In this document: piece by piece, positions 13,648 through 16,900 of the stretch
Layout of the letters: each line of letters starts with the position of its first letter
How positions within the stretch are numbered: position 1 is the stretch's first letter
Origin: Nocardia sp. BMG51109
Lineage (GTDB): Bacteria; Actinomycetota; Actinomycetes; Mycobacteriales; Mycobacteriaceae
Direction of reading: 5' to 3'
Assembly: GCF_000526215.1 (NCBI RefSeq)
Contig: NZ_JAFQ01000001.1
Span: 1-16,900, forward strand
Length of the DNA stretch: 16,900 bases
Program-made: the position numbers and the translations under genes
Notes under the pieces: generated by a model
What the model was told of the DNA's origin: nothing
Databases searched by the model: none
What the model saw: the letters and a program-made list of their open reading frames with translations, nothing else

Positions 13648-14204
13648 GAGGTTCCTCCGGCGTCCGGTGCCATCCCCTTCGGCGGAAATGCTCCGGCTGT
13701 CGCTCGCAGCCGCACCCGTCCGGCCCGGACGTCGGCCACCAACTCGTCGAGGGCCTCGACGCAGCACTCGAGTTCGGTAGCGTCCCACTCGTGATGCCGA
13801 GGATCGTCTTGCCGCAGCGCGTAGAGCGCGTACTTCCACGCAAGCCACGCAACCCAGTCGCCATACGACGACGGACTGATCGGGGCCTCCGGCGCGACCG
13901 CGATGTTCCGGATATGCCCGCTCGCTTCGCGGTCGATCAGCCAGATCAGCAGGTTGAGCTGCTCATCGACCGAGGACGTGTCGCTCGGGCGCTGCTCGTG
14001 CAGGTACCGCCAGACGCCGATCACCTGGCCGGCGCAGCGGAGCAGCACCGTGCTCGGTTCCTCCGCTCCCTCGCACACCCGTAGGAACGCCGAGCTTTCG
14101 GGGAGCGGCTGATCCGGACGAGCTTCGACCGGCGGCACCGTGAAGGCCACGGGCCTGTCCGGGGTGAATCCGTAGACAACGTGCTCCCCTTGGTCTCGGG
14201 GCAT
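13644..14204 (-). CDS. Hypothetical protein, weakly DUF4254-like
   Basis: 186 aa. I chose the ATG at 14204 because GGGAGG lies ~7 nt upstream; an open frame extends farther but has no site. The first ~85 residues are not recognised. The C-terminal half (DEQLNLLIWLIDREA, then LDELVADVRAGRVRL) resembles DUF4254 proteins of Nocardia and mycobacteria, which end in a similar helix with ...V..GR.RL. No catalytic motif. Coupled to the downstream gene by a GTGA overlap. The family call is tentative. Confidence 0.55.
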   Translation of the reverse strand: MPRDQGEHVVYGFTPDRPVAFTVPPVEARPDQPLPESSAFLRVCEGAEEPSTVLLRCAGQVIGVWRYLHEQRPSDTSSVDEQLNLLIWLIDREASGHIRNIAVAPEAPISPSSYGDWVAWLAWKYALYALRQDDPRHHEWDATELECCVEALDELVADVRAGRVRLRATAGAFPPKGMAPDAGGTS

Positions 14205-14269
14205 GGCGATGCCTCCCTTCGGTATCAGCGAGATGTGGAAAGCGTTGGCAAAGAGAATGTTTGGGACAG

Positions 14270-14539
14270 TCAGTCCCACAGTCGGCCGCACGGCAACGGC
14301 GGCAGATCGGGTCGCACGTCATCGTCGACCGTCACCCGTAAGCCGAGCTCAGCGAACGCGCCCGCCAACTCGTCCGCCACGCTCTGCGCCTGTTCGGCAC
14401 CGGCTCGGTAATCCAGTTGCAGCACACCGGATTCGATGTGAATATGCCGAATTCGACGTGGTCGGCGTGGGGGTCGCGTGAGGTATTCGGGCCGGGTCAT
14501 ACGGGCGAGTTGGTATATGGCGAGCGTGCTGTAGAGCAT
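14270..14539 (-). CDS. Small hypothetical protein, first of the minus-strand operon
   Basis: 89 aa. ATG 14539 follows GGGGAGG with 10-11 nt spacing, a little long. A short hydrophobic N-terminus ([14 protein letters not shown]) precedes a basic stretch ([11 protein letters not shown]), then an alpha/beta segment ([30 protein letters not shown]). No family recognised. The next gene starts 65 nt downstream, so co-transcription is likely. Confidence 0.55.
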   Translation of the reverse strand: MLYSTLAIYQLARMTRPEYLTRPPRRPRRIRHIHIESGVLQLDYRAGAEQAQSVADELAGAFAELGLRVTVDDDVRPDLPPLPCGRLWD

Positions 14540-14782
14540 CGTGCTGGTACCTCCCCTGGTGCGTCCGGTCATCCTGAGAAGCACCCGGTACCAAGGGCTT
14601 TCGCCACCGACCCGGGCATCCGGGCCGGTGCGCCACCCAGAGATGCGGCGTCGGCTTGGTACCGGGTACCGCTTCAACCTTGGTCCTCAGGCGGTTTCGG
14701 CCGCGACAGGCCAGTGGTGGGGTAGTGTGCGGTTACTGGACGTGTTTGCCCAGGTCAGAGTGGCTAGCTTAGGGTGGGGGCT
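14540..14782. promoter_or_regulatory. Divergent promoter region with a 13-bp inverted repeat
   Basis: Lies between the minus-strand operon and the rightward XRE-type pseudogene. ACCCGGTACCAAG (14583-14595) and its exact complement (14655-14667) form 13-bp arms 59 nt apart, each containing the palindrome GGTACC. This would suit a dimeric regulator or DNA looping between divergent promoters. TAGCTT at 14764 resembles a -10 but has no matching -35. Confidence 0.45.
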
Positions 14783-16200
14783 ATGGTCAGAGGGCGGGAG
14801 TGGACCGGGTTCGAAGCAGTGGCGCTGCAGGAGGCCATGCGCAAATCCGTCCGTGAGTTCGCGGCCCTTCTGGGCACCAATCCCTCGACTGTCATCAACT
14901 GGCGTACCGGGCTGGGCTCCGTTCTTCCACGGTCTGTCACCCAGGAGATGCTCGACACCACCCTGCAACAAAGGGCTACGTCGGAAGACCGCGCGAGATT
15001 CGATCAGATTGTGGCCGAGGGGGAATCCCTCTGGCGGGCACGGCATGACCGACCGACCGCCAGGGATGTGATCCCCTGCGAGGCCGTCCTGAATCAGAGC
15101 GGCGCTCCCTCCTCTCCACTTCCGGAAGCGGCTACCGTAGGAGGAAGTCCTCTGGGTGTGGAAGGAGAGGATTTTGTGGAGCGCAAGACCTTTCTGCAGG
15201 TATTCACCGGCTCCATGGCGGGCCTCGCTCTCGGCGCTGCCGGACTGACCGAAGCCCACGATCGCCTGGTCAAGGCCGCAGATGAGCCACCGCGCGTCGA
15301 TGCTGCCCTGATCGAGCACTTCGACCGGATTTGCGATTACTGCCGCCACCAGGACGATATCCAAGGTGCTCAGGCGGTGCTGACCGTGGTTCGGGCGCAA
15401 CTGCGGCTCCTGCACGCCATGCTGCCGGATTGTCCCGCCCGCCTCCAGCCGCAGCTGCTCGCGGTGTACAGCAAGTTCGCGGGTTTGGCCGGATGGTTGT
15501 CGCTCGATGCGCGACAGTTCGCCAACTCTTGGCGCTATTTCGAAGTGGCCCAGGCCGCAGCTCATCAGGCCGGCGCCTCGGCCCTCATCGGGTTCACCCT
15601 GGCCCGGATGAGCCACGTCGCCAAGGCACAGGATCGGCTGGATCTTGCCGTCGATTACGCCTCAAGCCGCGGTGGCCACCACCAAGCAGGCCGAGCCGCT
15701 CGTCCATACCTTCGCCTACGACCAACTGCGCGGCGGCTCGTGCGAAGGCCGGAGGACGAGGCGAAGTGCCTGGATACTCTGGAGAAGACCCGCTCATCGT
15801 ACCAGCGTGCCAAAACCGAAGCGCCCCCGCCAGTTCGTCGTTGGCGTACTTCTACGACGATGGTTTCCTGCCGCATACCGAGAGTCAGTGTTACCTGAAC
15901 TTGGGGACAGCCGGAGCGGGCCGTAGCGCAAGCTGAACAGTCGTTGGTACTGCCACGATCCGCAGCTGGTGCGCGACCAACGCCTTTTCCAAGCTCTACC
16001 TCGCCACCACCTATGTCCATTCCAACGAACCCGAACAAGCCGTCAGCACCTTGATGGATGCGGCCGGTTGGGCACGGCAGAACCGCAGTGTGCAGCTGGC
16101 CGAACGCATCCAGACCGTCCGTGCCTCGATGGCCCAGTGGCAGGGATCGGCACCGGTGGTGGAGCTGGACGGATATCTGCGGGAGCAGCCGCTCGCGTAG
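14783..16200 (+). pseudogene. XRE-family HTH / TPR regulator, broken by frameshifts
   Basis: ATG 14783 behind AGGGTGGGGG. The N-terminus has an HTH (LQEAMRKSVREFAALLGTNPSTVINW, read in two parts); the middle (KTFLQVFTGSMAGLALGAAGL) and the helical repeats match the long actinobacterial regulators with a C-terminal TPR-like domain. The continuous frame fails near 15662. Recognisable continuation then hops: QAAVATTKQAEPLVHTF, DEAKCLDTLEKTRSSY, SSLAYFYDDGFLPHTESQ, QPERAVAQAEQSLVL, DPQLVRDQ and SKLYLATTYVHSNEPEQ each lie in a different frame from the piece before, ending at a TAG at 16198. That needs about six indels, so the gene is dead unless the assembly is wrong here. Confidence 0.8.
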
Positions 16201-16230
16201 TTGTGGCCGGATTACCTTGCGAGACAACGG

Positions 16231-16266
16231 AAAAGCCCGTCAGCCTCGGCAGGCTGACGGGCTCAT
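16231..16266. terminator. Bidirectional intrinsic terminator
   Basis: A perfect 12-bp stem (16234-16245 with 16252-16263) encloses TCGGCA. On the minus strand it is followed by TTTT, fitting the leftward small gene at 16285-16428; it also lies just past the pseudogene stop. Confidence 0.75.
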
Positions 16267-16284
16267 CGGATAACCCGGCGCGGA

Positions 16285-16428
16285 TTATGCCGAACTCCGC
16301 GGGAACCCCAGATCCGCTCCGCCGAGGTAGGTGTAGCCGTCCCCGCCGGCAGCCAGCACGTCCCCGATGCGAGTCAGCGTCAGCGTGAGCGCCTGCATGG
16401 AGTCGACAATGGAGGTGGCGAAGGCCAT
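16285..16428 (-). CDS. Very small protein, possibly EspC/ESX-associated-like remnant
   Basis: 47 aa, too short for usual cut-offs. ATG at 16428 with an in-frame stop two codons upstream, so it cannot extend. The sequence AFATSIVDSMQALTLTLTRI followed by GDVLAAGGDGYTYLGGAD recalls the C-terminal helix of small ESX secretion-associated (EspC/DUF2580-like) proteins, in which a helix ends near 'GDxLxxAGDxY'. It may be a full small protein or the tail of a truncated one. The terminator at 16231-16266 suits its direction. No clear Shine-Dalgarno is seen. Confidence 0.4.
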   Translation of the reverse strand: MAFATSIVDSMQALTLTLTRIGDVLAAGGDGYTYLGGADLGFPRSSA

Positions 16429-16569
16429 GGTCTAAGGTTTCGCGGTACGGCTTCGGCGGCGGTACGTCTGGTGATGTATTCGAACTGATGGCGGGTTGGG
16501 CCGTTTGTTGTTGATGGCAGACCGGCATCCTGTGGGGGAAGGCGGAGGTCTGGGCTGTGGAAGCCGAGC

Positions 16570-16827
16570 ATGCCGTGGACTGGCGAGCTGTACGCCGAAT
16601 CGCATGACGGCCGAATCCAGTACCGGCTGTATTTCATCGAACGCCGGCCAGGATGGCACCAGGTCACCGACGAGATCATCGGGTCAGGGATCGGGGGCAA
16701 GCCGGTTGATGAGACGGCCGACTGGAACAGTGGTGTACAGACTCGAGAGATACACGACGCCATGGTGTCGGGCGTGGCTCGCTGTGAGAACACCCGCAAG
16801 CGCTGGAGGCGTTGGAAAAGCAAGTGA
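16570..16827 (+). CDS. Hypothetical protein
   Basis: 85 aa from ATG 16570; a weak purine site (GGAAG) precedes it. Alternating hydrophobic and charged residues (ELYAESHDGRIQYRLYFIERRPGWHQVTDEIIG) suggest a small beta sheet, then a helix with a basic C-terminus (TRKRWRRWKSK). No named family recognised. It ends 6 nt before a 14-bp palindrome that probably controls the next gene, beyond the window. Confidence 0.5.
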   Translation: MPWTGELYAESHDGRIQYRLYFIERRPGWHQVTDEIIGSGIGGKPVDETADWNSGVQTREIHDAMVSGVARCENTRKRWRRWKSK

Positions 16828-16833
16828 TAATTT

Positions 16834-16847
16834 TGCGTTATAACGCA
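16834..16847. promoter_or_regulatory. 14-bp perfect palindrome, candidate operator
   Basis: TGCGTTATAACGCA is perfectly symmetric and sits in AT-rich DNA directly after the 16570-16827 gene. Such sites are typical for autoregulating HTH dimers, including antitoxins. TTATAAC could be part of a -10. The gene it would serve lies to the right of the window. Confidence 0.5.
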
Positions 16848-16900
16848 TGACAGTCGTTGTCCTGTGAGGCATCCTTGGTGGCAAGGGGTGAGAGGAGAGT

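Noticed and set aside
14687..15616. 309-codon minus-strand frame
   Set aside because: Antisense to the XRE-type pseudogene, whose amino-acid motifs are recognisable; no ribosome site and no family match for the minus frame.

Overview
The window looks like the right-hand part of an integrated conjugative element of the actinomycete AICE/plasmid type, followed by a short piece of its host chromosome. High GC, GTG/TTG starts, purine-rich ribosome binding sites and the protein families present point to an actinobacterium. A Nocardiaceae host such as Nocardia is my best guess, from general resemblance only. No integrase, excisionase or replication initiator is present, so the element presumably continues past the left edge.

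Region 1 (about 55-9303, all + strand) is a compact operon-like block. It encodes a winged-helix/nuclease-fold 'replication-relaxation'-like protein, a membrane-anchored FtsK/TraB-like DNA translocase, a TGT/DpdA-like deazaguanine transglycosylase homologue and a small Asp/Pro-rich ORF. These are followed by a DUF2637 membrane protein fused to a helix-turn-helix, a two-TM protein and a coiled-coil protein. After a 199-nt gap come an SSB, four small unknown proteins, a second DUF2637-HTH fusion, a Cys-rich probable zinc protein and a small HTH protein. Most junctions are 4-nt start/stop overlaps. The block ends in a strong terminator at 9347-9390.

Region 2 (about 9391-12221) is almost gene-free. 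It contains one small minus-strand gene (10076-10300) with a strong Shine-Dalgarno and its own terminator. It also holds three nested inverted repeats (11120-11314, 11542-11686, 11912-12116) and a G/T-rich tract with a repeated GGGTGCG motif.

Region 3 (12143-13070) has two identical 16-bp palindromes upstream of an SprT-like zinc-metalloprotease gene, then the 3' part of a tRNA-Met(CAU) gene with no 5' half. That fragment is what an element integrated into a tRNA gene leaves at its far end, so I read it as attR and the right boundary.

Region 4 (13071-16900) is probably host or older accessory DNA. It has a three-gene minus-strand operon of unknown small proteins, a divergent XRE/TPR-type regulator broken by about six frameshifts, a short minus ORF, a small hypothetical protein and a 14-bp palindrome near the right edge.

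Most interesting points: a DpdA-like base-exchange enzyme inside a conjugation operon, with the TGT core residues visible; a QLPLF pentapeptide, like the DNA sliding-clamp-binding motif, at the C-terminus of both that enzyme and the last small ORF; and the cluster of nested inverted repeats, which could be a cis-acting transfer or replication locus.
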